A DNA stretch of 55,086 nucleotides, from positions 1 to 55,086 of the forward strand of contig NZ_AQUZ01000056.1 in NCBI RefSeq assembly GCF_000372465.1, read 5' to 3'. This DNA is from Kribbella catacumbae DSM 19601. GTDB taxonomy: Bacteria > Actinomycetota > Actinomycetes > Propionibacteriales > Kribbellaceae. Positions 13,877 to 22,943 of the stretch are shown piece after piece. Numbering within the stretch: position 1 is the stretch's first letter; the number at the start of each line of letters is the position of its first letter. The position numbers and the translations under genes are program-made. Under the pieces are notes generated by a model. It did no database searches and was not told the origin of the DNA. It saw nothing but the letters and a program-made list of their open reading frames with translations.

Positions 13877-15332
13877 CTGTTGTAGCCACAACAGCCGGCT
13901 GCAGAGTGCGGAGCCGCCCGAGCAGGCAGCCGGCCACCACGAGCACTAGTGAAGTGGTGACGAGGATGGGGATGACTGCGCCGCGCAGCGACGAGTTGAG
14001 CGGCGCGGCGATGGTCAGGATGATGCTGACGCCGATCAGGGCAGTGGTGAGCTTGCGACCCGGACGGGCGACGGCCAGGAACGGCAAGCACCAGACGAAG
14101 TACCAGTCATGAGCAGTGGGTCCTAGTAGAACCACTGCCAGCAAAGCGATCCCCACTGCCCGGGCTGCGTTGTGGATGGACGACCGCAGGCCCAGTACTG
14201 CGATCAACCCGACAGCACTGAGGATCCCCACCAGCCGCACGAGCTGCAGAGCCTGCTTGGCCGCACCGTCCTCACCCAGCCAAGCCAGTACGCCGGAAGC
14301 GCCCAGCCCGATGAGGTTGGCGATCGACAGTGGCGACCGCACGAGCCCTGGTACGTCGAGGGCACCCAGCCAGCCCGACCCCACCCCAGTCAGCTCGCCG
14401 ATCGTCACCAGCGTCAGCACTGAGATAGCACCGGCGATCGCCAGACTCGCCAGCCGCAGACGCGCCCGCCCGGCCAGGGGACTCATCACTGCAGCAATGG
14501 CGACGACTACGAGTCCACCGGGCAACTTCACGGCTGCTGCAGTGCCGGCCAGCACAGCAGCCGTACCCCACTGACCGGTCAGAGCCAGAGCAAACGCAGA
14601 ACAAGCGAGTCCCAGCATCAGTACGTCGTTGTGCGCCGCCCCGAGGCCGTGCGTGATCAGCACAGGGTTGGCGACGACCAGCCAGGTCGCGACCGTCGGG
14701 TCTACCCGGCAGGCGGTGGCGAGTCGCGGTATGGCCCAGGCGATCAAGACGAAGCCCAGTACTGCCAGCAGGCGATGCGCCAGCATGAGCACGTACGGGT
14801 CGAGGGTCAGCCGCGCTGCGAGGCCGCCGTACGCGAGTGGCAGTGGCCCGTACGGCGCTGGGGTCGACATCCACATCGGATCGACTGCCTCGATCACCTG
14901 GCCCGACAGGACGCCGGGGCCGACGCTGTAGGGGTCGTAGCCCTTGGCGACGAGTGCTCCCTGTGCGGCGTAGCTCCAGGCATCGCGGCTGAACAGTGGT
15001 GGGATCAGCAGCAGCGGTGCTGACCAGCACGCGACCAGTGGCGTCAACCGGTAGCGCACTCCGGCGAGGACTTGGCGACCGATCGAGAGCCAGGCCCACA
15101 CCATTAGCCCGAGCCCGCCGACCATGAACGTCAACCCGGTCATCCGCCCCGGCAGCGTCGCCCGCAGGTCGCTGGCGATCGGCAGCGACGCCACCCAGGA
15201 GGACTCCGGCACTACCGACGTCACCAAAGACGCGGCGGCCACCACGCACGACCCCACCACCCCACGCACCAACGCTGACGGCACACGCATGCAATCGACG
15301 CTAAACAAGCTCGGCGACCGCCCGATGAACAA
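13863..15332 (-). CDS. Polyprenol-phosphomannose-dependent mannosyltransferase (MptA/MptB-like)
   Basis: This 489-residue GT-C-type glycosyltransferase has more than ten hydrophobic helices. The loop SRDAWSYAAQGALVAKGYDPY carries the acidic residue expected after the first helix pair, and the motif PVLITHGLGAAHNDVLMLG is typical of the MptA/MptB alpha-1,6-mannosyltransferases that use lipid-linked mannose on the outer face of the membrane. In this genus the acceptor is unknown (lipoglycan or wall glycan). No clear ribosome site marks the start; the ATG at 15290 (MRVPSALVRG) is a good alternative. It overlaps the menD 3' end by 14 bases on the opposite strand. Confidence 0.8.
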   Translation of the reverse strand: MFIGRSPSLFSVDCMRVPSALVRGVVGSCVVAAASLVTSVVPESSWVASLPIASDLRATLPGRMTGLTFMVGGLGLMVWAWLSIGRQVLAGVRYRLTPLVACWSAPLLLIPPLFSRDAWSYAAQGALVAKGYDPYSVGPGVLSGQVIEAVDPMWMSTPAPYGPLPLAYGGLAARLTLDPYVLMLAHRLLAVLGFVLIAWAIPRLATACRVDPTVATWLVVANPVLITHGLGAAHNDVLMLGLACSAFALALTGQWGTAAVLAGTAAAVKLPGGLVVVAIAAVMSPLAGRARLRLASLAIAGAISVLTLVTIGELTGVGSGWLGALDVPGLVRSPLSIANLIGLGASGVLAWLGEDGAAKQALQLVRLVGILSAVGLIAVLGLRSSIHNAARAVGIALLAVVLLGPTAHDWYFVWCLPFLAVARPGRKLTTALIGVSIILTIAAPLNSSLRGAVIPILVTTSLVLVVAGCLLGRLRTLQPAVVATTATTG

Positions 15333-15342
15333 CTGCTTGCGA

Positions 15343-15822
15343 CTAGCGCGCTGTGCGGAGACGTGTTGCCAGGATGGCCAGGCCGAGGATTGCGGGGACC
15401 GCCACGGCGACCGGTAGCGCGCCGCCGGTGTCCAGAGTCTGCCTCGCGGTCACTGTCAGGAGGACGGGTGGGCTGACCACCAGCGAGCCGGTCTTGGGAA
15501 CCAGTACGACGTACAGGGCGAAGTGGCCGCTGTTGACCGCCTGGACCTCCCAGCTGAGCTGGGAGTCGGTATCCGGGCCTACCGGCTGCGTGACGTCCAT
15601 CGTCCAGTCCTCCAGGTCGACGTACACGCCGTCGAGACTGGTGACGTTGAGGTGCGCGACCCCGGACTGCACACCGTCGGGCCGCGTCAGCACCGACTCC
15701 AGCGAGAGAGTCTGGCCGGTTACAGCAGTCAGCTGGTCCGACGTCAGCGTGATGGCCGGCTCTGGGCTCGCAGCGGGCATTACGGCGACTACCGCCGCCG
15801 CCAGCAGGTTCAAGAGACTCAT
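15343..15822 (-). CDS. Membrane-anchored extracytoplasmic protein of an ABC operon
   Basis: This 159-residue protein has a short signal-like N-terminus (LLNLLAAAVVAVMPAASPEP), about 105 residues of predicted beta-rich, Ig-like extracytoplasmic sequence, and one C-terminal membrane helix (ALPVAVAVPAILGLAILA) ending in Arg residues. No enzyme motif is visible. Its ATG overlaps the stop of the ABC permease (ATGA), so it is made with the exporter and may be an accessory or sensing subunit. I do not recognise a named family. Confidence 0.75.
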   Translation of the reverse strand: MSLLNLLAAAVVAVMPAASPEPAITLTSDQLTAVTGQTLSLESVLTRPDGVQSGVAHLNVTSLDGVYVDLEDWTMDVTQPVGPDTDSQLSWEVQAVNSGHFALYVVLVPKTGSLVVSPPVLLTVTARQTLDTGGALPVAVAVPAILGLAILATRLRTAR

Positions 15823-16589
15823 TCGGAACTCACTCCCGCGGTCAGCTTGACGATTCTCGGACTTGTCGCGATCAGGACGCCGCAGACGACAACGGCCAGC
15901 AGTGCCGGCGACAGCAGGTAGCTGAGGTCGTAGGTCCAGCTGCGCCGGTTGACCAGCACCTGTGAGACGTAGTGCAGCGACGAGCCGATCGGATTGACTC
16001 GGACGAGTGCTTCGCCGATACCGGTCTTCGGCAGTGCCGGTAGCTGAGTCGGTGCGAACAGGACGAGCAACAACAGCAGGCTGGACGCCAGGCTGGTCTT
16101 GTTGGAGCTGGTCAAGGCGCTGATCAGCAGACCGAGACCGCCGAGCCCCACTGCGACCAACGTGCCCACGATGAGGGTCAGGAGGGCTGCCTGGCCGGCT
16201 ACGGCGACGCCCCGGCCGAGGACCCAGAGGTAGGGGACGGTGACGACCAGGCACGCGAGCCACAAAGTCAGCGCCGCGACCAGCTTCCCGCCGACGATGC
16301 CTCGCCGGGACACCGGCGTGAGCAGTAGTGCCTCCAGCGTGCCGCGTTCTCTCTCGCCGCTGATGGCGTCGGCGCTGACGAGCAAGGTCAGCAGTACGCC
16401 GACCGTCAACGACACCTGGACGGTCAGGTTGACCGCTTCGCGTTGCTCGAGGAAGTTCATCGCGCGGTTGGTCGCGGCCAGGTAGGTCATTGCGCTCAGC
16501 AGCACACTGAACGCGAACACCAGCAGTGGACCACGCCCGCCGACCCACAGATCCCTGCTCTCCTGCTCGGCGACGACGACCGCGCTCAT
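15819..16589 (-). CDS. ABC-2 type exporter permease
   Basis: This 256-residue membrane protein has six predicted helices. The loop ADAISGERERGTLEALLLTPVSRR is the coupling signature of ABC-2 permeases. The gene is flanked on both sides by four-base ATGA overlaps, with the ATPase upstream and the anchored extracytoplasmic protein downstream. The complex exports an unknown substrate or remodels the envelope; adjacency to a divergent two-component system suggests a stress- or antibiotic-response module (inference). Confidence 0.9.
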   Translation of the reverse strand: MSAVVVAEQESRDLWVGGRGPLLVFAFSVLLSAMTYLAATNRAMNFLEQREAVNLTVQVSLTVGVLLTLLVSADAISGERERGTLEALLLTPVSRRGIVGGKLVAALTLWLACLVVTVPYLWVLGRGVAVAGQAALLTLIVGTLVAVGLGGLGLLISALTSSNKTSLASSLLLLLVLFAPTQLPALPKTGIGEALVRVNPIGSSLHYVSQVLVNRRSWTYDLSYLLSPALLAVVVCGVLIATSPRIVKLTAGVSSE

Positions 16590-17329
16590 GGTCGCTCCTC
16601 GTTGGTGAGGCTGAGGAAGGCATCGCTCAGCCTGGTGGAACCAATACGCCGGCCGGCGGTCGCGATGACGTCCTCGACCGTCCCGGCCGCGCGAACTCGT
16701 CCGTGGTGGAGGATCAGCAGGCTGTTGCAGAGCTGCTCGACCTCGGTCAGCGTGTGGGTGGACAGCACGACGGTCGCGCCGCGGTGCAAGGCGATCTGCC
16801 GGATGGTGGTGAGGACCTCGAGCTGGCCGGCCGGATCGAGACCCAGCGTCGGCTCGTCCAGGAAGACCACCGCCGGGTCGTTGACCAGCGCCCGGGCGAT
16901 CCCGAGCCGTTGCCGCATGCCCCGGCTGTACGTCGAGATCCGCGAGCCGGCCCGGTCGCTCAAGCCGACGTCCGCGAGCAGGCGATCGGCGATCTGCGCC
17001 GCGCCCGCGCGATCGCGGCCGAACAACCTGGCTGAGTACCGCAGGTACTCAGCGCCGGTCTGCCGGTTCGGATAGCCGGAGCTCTCCGGCAGTACGCCGA
17101 TCCGCCGCCGGATCCCGGCCGGGTCATCCCCATCCATCCCGGCGACTCTGAACGAGCCGCTGGTCGGCCGAAGGATCGTGGTCAGCAACCGGATCGTCGT
17201 CGTCTTGCCTGCGCCGTTGGGACCGAGCAGACCGAGGATGTCGCCCTGCTCGGCGACGAAGCTCAGGTCGTCGACGGCCACCCGGTCGCCGTACCGCTTG
17301 CTCAACCGCACTGCTTCGAGACTCGCCAT
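16586..17329 (-). CDS. ABC exporter ATPase
   Basis: This 247-residue nucleotide-binding protein has Walker A GPNGAGKTT (36-44), the signature YSRGMRQRLG, Walker B VVFLDEPTLGLDP and the switch histidine in STHTL. It partners with the overlapping ABC-2 permease gene. It is the first gene of the three-gene operon and is divergent from the response regulator; the 99-base gap holds tandem GCTGAAC/TTCAGC repeats that may control it. Confidence 0.93.
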   Translation of the reverse strand: MASLEAVRLSKRYGDRVAVDDLSFVAEQGDILGLLGPNGAGKTTTIRLLTTILRPTSGSFRVAGMDGDDPAGIRRRIGVLPESSGYPNRQTGAEYLRYSARLFGRDRAGAAQIADRLLADVGLSDRAGSRISTYSRGMRQRLGIARALVNDPAVVFLDEPTLGLDPAGQLEVLTTIRQIALHRGATVVLSTHTLTEVEQLCNSLLILHHGRVRAAGTVEDVIATAGRRIGSTRLSDAFLSLTNEERP

Positions 17330-17351
17330 GTCTCTGACGCTAGGACCGCAT

Positions 17352-17394
17352 CGCTGAACGCTCGCTGAACGCCGGATTCAGCCGTTGTTCAGCC
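17352..17394. promoter_or_regulatory. Tandem response-regulator-like binding repeats
   Basis: Two direct copies of GCTGAACG (17353-17360, 17364-17371) are followed by two inverted copies, ATTCAGC (17376-17382) and GTTCAGC (17387-17393). Copies within each pair start 11 bases apart, one helical turn, as OmpR-family regulators usually bind. The array lies between the ABC operon and the response-regulator gene and probably serves both. Confidence 0.6.
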
Positions 17395-17428
17395 ACAATG
17401 AGTCAGGATCGCCATGAAGGAGGTGCAG

Positions 17429-18106
17429 ATGCGTGCGCTCGTGGTCGAAGACGAGCTACGGCTCGCCACCGGCCTGCGGAACGGACTGGAGGCCGAGGGC
17501 TTCGCCGTCGACGTCGCGCTGACGGGGACCGACGGGCTCTGGCTGGCGCGCGAGCACCCGTACGACGTCCTGGTCCTGGACTTGATGCTGCCCGGGGTCG
17601 ACGGGTTCGAAATCTGCGCCACCCTGCGGACCGAGGGGGTCTGGACGCCGATCCTGATGCTGACCGCGCGGGACGCCGACAGCGACCAGGTCCGCGCGCT
17701 CGACACCGGCGCCGACGACTACCTGACCAAACCGTTCTCGTACGCCGTACTGGTCGCCCGCCTGCGCGCGTTGGTCCGGCGCGGAGCGGCCAAGCGGCCG
17801 GTCGTGGTGGCGGCCGGCGATCTCCGGCTCGATCCGGCCGCGCGGCAGGCCTGGCGTGGCGACGTGGAGCTCGAGCTGACGGCCCGGGAGCTTTCGTTGC
17901 TGGAGTTCCTGCTGCGCAGGCAGGGGACCGTGGTGTCGAAGCAGACCATCCTCGACCACGTCTGGGACTACGACTTCGAGGGTGATCCGAACATCGTCGA
18001 GGTCTATGTCCGGCGGCTGCGGAACAAGCTGGACCGGCCGTACGGGCGGTCGTCGATCGCGACCTTGCGCGGTTCGGGCTATCGGCTGGCGGCCGACGGT
18101 GGATAG
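17429..18106 (+). CDS. OmpR-family response regulator
   Basis: This 225-residue protein has a receiver domain with the acidic pair Glu7-Asp8, phospho-acceptor Asp51 (VLVLDLMLPG) and Lys in LTKPFSYAVL. A winged-helix output domain follows from about 125 (LTARELSLLEFLL, IVEVYVRRLRNKL, TLRGSGYRL). I prefer the ATG at 17429 because AAGGAGG lies 5 bases before it; an ATG 15 bases upstream is in frame but poorly placed. It is followed 12 bases later by its kinase. Confidence 0.94.
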   Translation: MRALVVEDELRLATGLRNGLEAEGFAVDVALTGTDGLWLAREHPYDVLVLDLMLPGVDGFEICATLRTEGVWTPILMLTARDADSDQVRALDTGADDYLTKPFSYAVLVARLRALVRRGAAKRPVVVAAGDLRLDPAARQAWRGDVELELTARELSLLEFLLRRQGTVVSKQTILDHVWDYDFEGDPNIVEVYVRRLRNKLDRPYGRSSIATLRGSGYRLAADGG

Positions 18107-18118
18107 CCGGCCGCTGCG

Positions 18119-19408
18119 ATGACAGTGCGCGTGCGGGTGACGCTGGCCGCAGTACTGGTGGTCGGGCTGGCTCTGGTCGCCGGGGCTTTCGTGCTGGTGG
18201 CATTGCTCAGCTCGGCGCTGACCGACCAGGTCTGCGCCGATGCCCGGGAGCGAGCCGGGCAGCTGGCTTCGACTGTTGCTGGTTCGGATGCTCGCGTCTC
18301 GACGCCAGGTGAGCTGATCCAGTTCGTCGACTCAGCGGGCAAGGTGGTGGGCTCGGGGGAGGGACGGTTCGCCGATCCGGGAGCGCAGTGTGTGAAGGCC
18401 GAGCCGGCGGGATATCACGAGGACTTCGTCTTTGCCGCGGCTGCCGTCGAGCGGCCTTCCAGCGGTTGGCCGGTCCAGGTGATCGTCGGCCGGCCGTTGG
18501 TCGATGTACTGGACTCGACTCGCTTCGTCACCCGGGTACTGGTCGTCGGGCTGCCGTTGATGCTGCTGGTCGTCGGTGGCGTGGCCTGGGTGGTGACCGG
18601 CCGGACCCTCGCGCCGGTGACGGCGATCCGGCGGGAGGTCGACGAGATCTCCGCGGCCGAGCTGCACCGGCGAGTGCCGACCGTGCACCACCGCGACGAG
18701 ATCGGCCGGCTGGCGGCGACGATGAACCGGATGCTCGACCGGCTCGAGCTGGCCCAAGACAGCCAGCGGCGCTTCGTCTCCGACGCCTCGCACGAGCTGC
18801 GCTCGCCGATCGCGTCGATCCGCCAGCACGTCGAAGTCGCCCTGGCGCATCCGGACCGGTCATCGCTGGAGGAACTGGCCGGCACCGTGCAGGCGGAGAA
18901 CCTGCGGATCCAGCGCCTGGTCGACGACTTGCTGCTGCTCGCCCGCGCCGACGAACGCGACCTTCGGTTACCGAGGGTGCCGATAGACCTGGACGACCTC
19001 GTCTTCGCGGAGGCGAAACGATTGCGCATGGCAACAGAGTTCGAGATCGACACCGCGGCAGTGTCGGCCGGCCGAGTGCTCGGCGACGAGACGTCCCTGC
19101 AGCGGATGCTCCACAACCTGACCGAGAACGCCGCCCGCTACGCCTCCCGGCGGATCAGCCTGACGTTGCACGAGGTGAACGGCGAGGTGGTGCTGACCGT
19201 CTCCGACGACGGTCCGGGGATCCCCGTCGCCGACCGTGAGCGAGTCTTCGAACGCTTCGTCCGCCTTGCCACCGCCCGCGGTCGAGCGGACGGTGGCAGC
19301 GGCCTCGGGCTGGCGATCGTGGCCGAGATCGTCCAGGCCCACAACGGCCGGGTCGCAGTACTCGAAGGCAACGGCACGACCTTCGAAGTACGTCTGCCCG
19401 GCGACTAG
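18119..19408 (+). CDS. Two-component sensor histidine kinase
   Basis: This 429-residue membrane kinase has helix 1 at about 8-33, an extracytoplasmic loop to about 142, helix 2 at about 143-162, HAMP to about 215, the dimerisation helix with His225 in SDASHELRSP, and an ATPase domain with NLTENAARYA, DDGPGIP and GSGLGLAIV. It phosphorylates the upstream response regulator. The sensor loop is about 110 residues with two cysteines. The stop lies 10 bases from the convergent DrrB-like gene. Confidence 0.94.
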   Translation: MTVRVRVTLAAVLVVGLALVAGAFVLVALLSSALTDQVCADARERAGQLASTVAGSDARVSTPGELIQFVDSAGKVVGSGEGRFADPGAQCVKAEPAGYHEDFVFAAAAVERPSSGWPVQVIVGRPLVDVLDSTRFVTRVLVVGLPLMLLVVGGVAWVVTGRTLAPVTAIRREVDEISAAELHRRVPTVHHRDEIGRLAATMNRMLDRLELAQDSQRRFVSDASHELRSPIASIRQHVEVALAHPDRSSLEELAGTVQAENLRIQRLVDDLLLLARADERDLRLPRVPIDLDDLVFAEAKRLRMATEFEIDTAAVSAGRVLGDETSLQRMLHNLTENAARYASRRISLTLHEVNGEVVLTVSDDGPGIPVADRERVFERFVRLATARGRADGGSGLGLAIVAEIVQAHNGRVAVLEGNGTTFEVRLPGD

Positions 19409-19418
19409 GCCAGGGAGG

Positions 19419-20183
19419 CTAGGCCGACTCCTTCCGGAAGGTGCGGGCGCCTACGGCTAGACCTACCGCAGTGAGCAAGATGACCCAGAAGAGGCCCCAC
19501 AGCGACGAACTGCTGGTGATGTCGCCGCGGAAGAGGGCACGGACGCCCGTCACCACGTGCTTCAGCGGGCTGATGTCGGACAGCCGCTGTAGCCAGGTCG
19601 GCCCGATCTGCATCGGGAGCAGGATTCCGGACAGCAGCAGGAGCGGCATCGCGATGCCGTTCAGCAGCGGTGCCAGAGCGTCCTCGCTCTTGGTGATGAG
19701 CGCGACGGAGTACGAGAGTGAGGCGAAGGTCGCGCCGAGCAGAGCGACGATCACCAGCGACAGCAGTACGCCGCCCCAGGGTGCGCGCAGGCCCAGCGGC
19801 AGAGCGGCGAGCAGCAACAGCACCGTCTGCGCGACGAGCACCACGACGTCCCGCAGTACGCGGCCGGCCATCAGCGCGATCCGCGAGGCGGGGGTGACCC
19901 GGTCGGCCTCGATCACGCCGGCCCGGTACTCCGCGATCAGGCCGAAGCCGACGAACATCGCACCGAACATGCCGAGCTGGACGATCAGGCCGGGGATGAA
20001 CACCTGGTAGGCGTTCGTGGTCGCACCCTGGCTGATCTGGGCGGTGATCGGCTTCAGCAGCGGGCCGAACAGGAACAGGTACATCAGCGGCTGGCTGAGC
20101 ATCAGGATGGACCACATCGGGTTGCGCAGCGACAGCCGCATCGAGCGGTTGAAGACGATCCAGGTCTCTTTGAACACCTTCAT
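19419..20183 (-). CDS. DrrB-like ABC-2 exporter permease
   Basis: This 254-residue membrane protein has about six helices. It starts with ETWIVFNRSMRLSLRNPMW and carries FGLIAEYRAGVIEADRVTPASR, the conserved cytoplasmic loop of drug-exporting ABC-2 permeases such as DrrB. Its start overlaps the ATPase stop (20180-20183). Together they would form a two-component exporter for a hydrophobic compound; the substrate is unknown. Confidence 0.9.
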   Translation of the reverse strand: MKVFKETWIVFNRSMRLSLRNPMWSILMLSQPLMYLFLFGPLLKPITAQISQGATTNAYQVFIPGLIVQLGMFGAMFVGFGLIAEYRAGVIEADRVTPASRIALMAGRVLRDVVVLVAQTVLLLLAALPLGLRAPWGGVLLSLVIVALLGATFASLSYSVALITKSEDALAPLLNGIAMPLLLLSGILLPMQIGPTWLQRLSDISPLKHVVTGVRALFRGDITSSSSLWGLFWVILLTAVGLAVGARTFRKESA

Positions 20184-21166
20184 GCCACGGCCTCCTTCTC
20201 GTCCGTCGCGGGGACGTCCTCGTCGCGCAGCGAGCGCCCGGTCATGGTCAGGAAGACGTCGTCCAGCGTCGGTCGGTGCACCTCGACGCCGTTCAGCTCG
20301 ATGCCCTGGGCATCGATCGAGCGGAGTAGCGACGGCAGCACCGAGCCGCCCTTGGGGATCCGGAAGGCGACCACGTCACCGTCGGTCTCGACGGCCACCG
20401 CGCCCGGCAGTTCCTGCACGATCTTGGTTACCGAAGGAGCCTGCGTCTCGTCGGCCAGGCTCAGCCGGACCGCGTCACCGGAGACCTGCTGCTTGAGCTC
20501 GTCCGGCTTGCCCGCGCCGACGATCTTGCCGTGGTCGATGACCAGGATCCGGTCGCAGAGCGCGTCCGCCTCGTCCAGGTAGTGGGTGGTGAGGAAGATC
20601 GTCGCGCCGCGCTCGCGCAGGCCGCGGATGTGCTCCCACAGGTTCGCCCGGGCCTGCGGGTCGAGGCCGGTGGTCGGCTCGTCCAGGAAGATCAGCTTGG
20701 GGTCGTGGATCAGCCCCATCACGATGTCGAGCCGGCGCCGCTGGCCGCCCGACAGAGTCTTGCACTGGCGCCGCCACAGGCCGGGCAGGTCCAGTTCCTC
20801 GAACAGCGCCTGGCCGTCCGCGATCGCCTTCTTCTTGTCCACGCCGTACAGCCGGGCGTGGTCGACGACCTCGTCGCCGGCGATCGCCTCGGGCAGCGTG
20901 GAACCGCTCTGCGGCACGTAGCCGATCCGCCGGCGGACGCCGACGGGGTCCTTCGCCAGGTCGCAGCCGGCGACGGTCGCGGTGCCGCTGGTCGGCTTGA
21001 TCAGGGTTGCCAGCATCCGCATGGTGGTGGTCTTGCCGGCCCCGTTCGGGCCGAGGAAGCCGACGATCTCCCCGTCGGCGACATTCAGGTCTACCCCCTG
21101 CACGGCCTGTACCGGCCCGCGCTTGGTCTTGAAGGTGCGGACGAGTCCGCGAGCTTCGATCATCAT
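20180..21166 (-). CDS. DrrA-like ABC exporter ATPase
   Basis: This 328-residue protein has Walker A GPNGAGKTT (39-47), signature LSGGQRRRLDI, Walker B LIFLDEPTTGLDP and H-loop LTTHYLDEA. A C-terminal extension of about 100 residues with HRPTLDDVFLTMTG is the DrrA-type regulatory domain. The putative -35 lies only about 32 bases from the ATG at 21166, so the message may be leaderless. A palindrome in the promoter and the preceding padR gene imply repression by that regulator. Confidence 0.93.
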   Translation of the reverse strand: MMIEARGLVRTFKTKRGPVQAVQGVDLNVADGEIVGFLGPNGAGKTTTMRMLATLIKPTSGTATVAGCDLAKDPVGVRRRIGYVPQSGSTLPEAIAGDEVVDHARLYGVDKKKAIADGQALFEELDLPGLWRRQCKTLSGGQRRRLDIVMGLIHDPKLIFLDEPTTGLDPQARANLWEHIRGLRERGATIFLTTHYLDEADALCDRILVIDHGKIVGAGKPDELKQQVSGDAVRLSLADETQAPSVTKIVQELPGAVAVETDGDVVAFRIPKGGSVLPSLLRSIDAQGIELNGVEVHRPTLDDVFLTMTGRSLRDEDVPATDEKEAVA

Positions 21167-21196
21167 GCCGACCAGTCTCGATCAATCAACCTTGAA

Positions 21197-21212
21197 TAGT
21201 CAATGTTGACTA
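21197..21212. promoter_or_regulatory. PadR-type operator before the DrrAB exporter
   Basis: The perfect inverted repeat TAGTCAA-TG-TTGACTA lies in the 62-base gap between padR and the ATPase gene. On the minus strand its right half supplies a -35-like TTGACT. Dyads of this shape (ATGT/ACAT- or TTGAC-rich) are common PadR sites. Binding would block transcription of the exporter genes. Confidence 0.65.
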
Positions 21213-21228
21213 AATCCGGGAAATCCGG

Positions 21229-21858
21229 TCAGGGCCTCGGCGGCTCCGGGATGACGCCCCAGTGCGTCGCCGTCCCCGGTGGCGGCTGAAAGGTCGACGG
21301 CTCGCCCGCGAACGAGTAGTCCCCGTCGGCCACCCGCTGCCGGAACGCCTTGGTCCACTCCAGCTCGCCCCGGTCGCGCGCGCTGGAGATCCGGAGCATT
21401 TCCACCACGTGGTCCGGCGTCGCGGGGTCCTCCTGGATCTGACGTTCCTTGAACGGCTCGACCTTGGCGAACTGCTCCAGCTGGACGATCCGGGACTCCA
21501 GCGCGGCCAGTACTTCGTCGCGGCGCAGGGACCACATGAAGCTGAGCGCGGCCTGCATCAGCCCCGGCTGGAAGCCTTCGACACTCCACAGCGCGGACCG
21601 CAGCAGCGAGAAGTACTCCGCCTCGCCGTCGGCCGTCAGCTTGTACGACGTCCGGCCGGGCTTGTTGCCGGCGCCTTCCTCCAGCTCCATCAGGTAGCCG
21701 TGCTTGGCCAGTGTGCGCAGGCCCGTGTAGATCGAGCCGGGGTTGATGTTCGCCCACTCCTCCACCTTCCAGGTCATCAGCTCGCGCCGCAGCTGGTAGC
21801 CGTAGGCGGGCTGGAAGATCCGGACGACCCCGAGCAGGAGCAATCGCGTGGTGGACAT
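21229..21858 (-). CDS. PadR-family transcriptional regulator
   Basis: This 209-residue protein has an N-terminal PadR winged helix: LLLLGVVRIFQPAYGYQLRRELM then NINPGSIYTGLRTLAKHGYL, and the wing GRTSYKLTADGEAEY. The C-terminal helical dimerisation domain is long for the family (about 110 residues). It precedes the DrrAB-type genes on the same strand and is divergent from the GNAT gene. It probably represses the exporter until a toxic ligand binds. Confidence 0.92.
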   Translation of the reverse strand: MSTTRLLLLGVVRIFQPAYGYQLRRELMTWKVEEWANINPGSIYTGLRTLAKHGYLMELEEGAGNKPGRTSYKLTADGEAEYFSLLRSALWSVEGFQPGLMQAALSFMWSLRRDEVLAALESRIVQLEQFAKVEPFKERQIQEDPATPDHVVEMLRISSARDRGELEWTKAFRQRVADGDYSFAGEPSTFQPPPGTATHWGVIPEPPRP

Positions 21859-21915
21859 GCCCGCAGTGTAAATTCACCGGCGTCGATCGGCGTGCTGCCC
21901 GTAGGCTGACTGGCC

Positions 21916-22773
21916 ATGAACGTGCGGCTGACCAGTGATCCGGCGGAGTTCCAGGCGACCACCTTCCCGTTCCTGGAGGCGGACCCGGTCCTGCACACGC
22001 TGATCATGACCAATGTGGCCGACCGGGTCGCCGGTCGCTACCCGGCCGAGGCCGGGCCGGCGTACTTCGTCTCCGTGCACGACGACGCCGGTGAGGTGGT
22101 CGGCGCCGCGATGCGGACTCCGGGCCGGCCCGTCTATGTCGGTGCGCTCCGCGCGGACCTGGCGGCCGAGGTCGCCGAGGCGTACGCCGAAGTGCTGCCA
22201 GAGCTGAGCGGGGTCGCCGGTGACCGTGCCGCGGTCCGCGCGTTCGGGCAGCGCTGGACGGAGCTGCGCGGCCTTGCGGGGGCGGGTTCGACGGGGAGGG
22301 TGGCTGGGACGGAGTCCAGGGGGACCCGCCTGCACAGGCTGGACACGCTCACTCCACTCGTGGCAGCCGGCAACTGCCGGCCGATGCGGGCGGGCGACGT
22401 GCAGCTGGCCGCCGAGTGGATGTCCGACGGCTTCCCGGCGGAGGCCGCCTTCCTGGACGCGACCTGGGCAGAGCGTCAGCTGGCGCAGGGCACGATGTGG
22501 TTCTGGGAGGTCACCGGGGAACCGGTGAGCATGGCGTCCTTCCGGCTACCGCTCTTCGGGGTGAGCCGGGTCGGCCCGGTCTACACCCCGCCCGAACGCC
22601 GCCGGAACGGCTACGCAGGTGCGCTCACCGGAGAGATCTCCGCAAAGGTGCTTGCCCAGGGCAATCAGGCTTGCCTCTACACCGACCTGGCCAACCCGAC
22701 CTCGAACAAGATCTACGCCCAGCTCGGCTACGTCCCGGTCGCCGACTTCATCGACCTGACCTTCACCGCATGA
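21916..22773 (+). CDS. GNAT-family acetyltransferase
   Basis: This 285-residue protein has an N-terminal half that is a diverged GNAT-like domain without an obvious acetyl-CoA loop. The C-terminal half is a normal GNAT domain with GPVYTPPERRRNGYAGALT (acetyl-CoA pyrophosphate loop) and NPTSNKIYAQLGYVPV. Such tandem proteins are common in actinobacteria and their substrates are mostly unknown. It stands alone, divergent from padR, and ends in a 194-base convergent gap. Confidence 0.85.
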   Translation: MNVRLTSDPAEFQATTFPFLEADPVLHTLIMTNVADRVAGRYPAEAGPAYFVSVHDDAGEVVGAAMRTPGRPVYVGALRADLAAEVAEAYAEVLPELSGVAGDRAAVRAFGQRWTELRGLAGAGSTGRVAGTESRGTRLHRLDTLTPLVAAGNCRPMRAGDVQLAAEWMSDGFPAEAAFLDATWAERQLAQGTMWFWEVTGEPVSMASFRLPLFGVSRVGPVYTPPERRRNGYAGALTGEISAKVLAQGNQACLYTDLANPTSNKIYAQLGYVPVADFIDLTFTA

Positions 22774-22943
22774 GAATCCACGCGACCAGCCCCCGGGCTT
22801 GCCATGGCCGTGCGGTGCGGAATTAGTTGCTGATGGCAACGATCGGATCTCCACGCATACCGAACTTAGGTAGGCAAGCGGTTACCTCGGCGTGTCGCGG
22901 TACTCCGCGGGGGTTCTGCGTGCGTGGCGGTCCGGGGCGCAGC

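Noticed and set aside
22774..22943. tRNA or small RNA in the GNAT-hydrolase gap
   Set aside because: A few short complementary stretches such as AGGTA/TACCT, but no cloverleaf, T-loop or promoter could be drawn.
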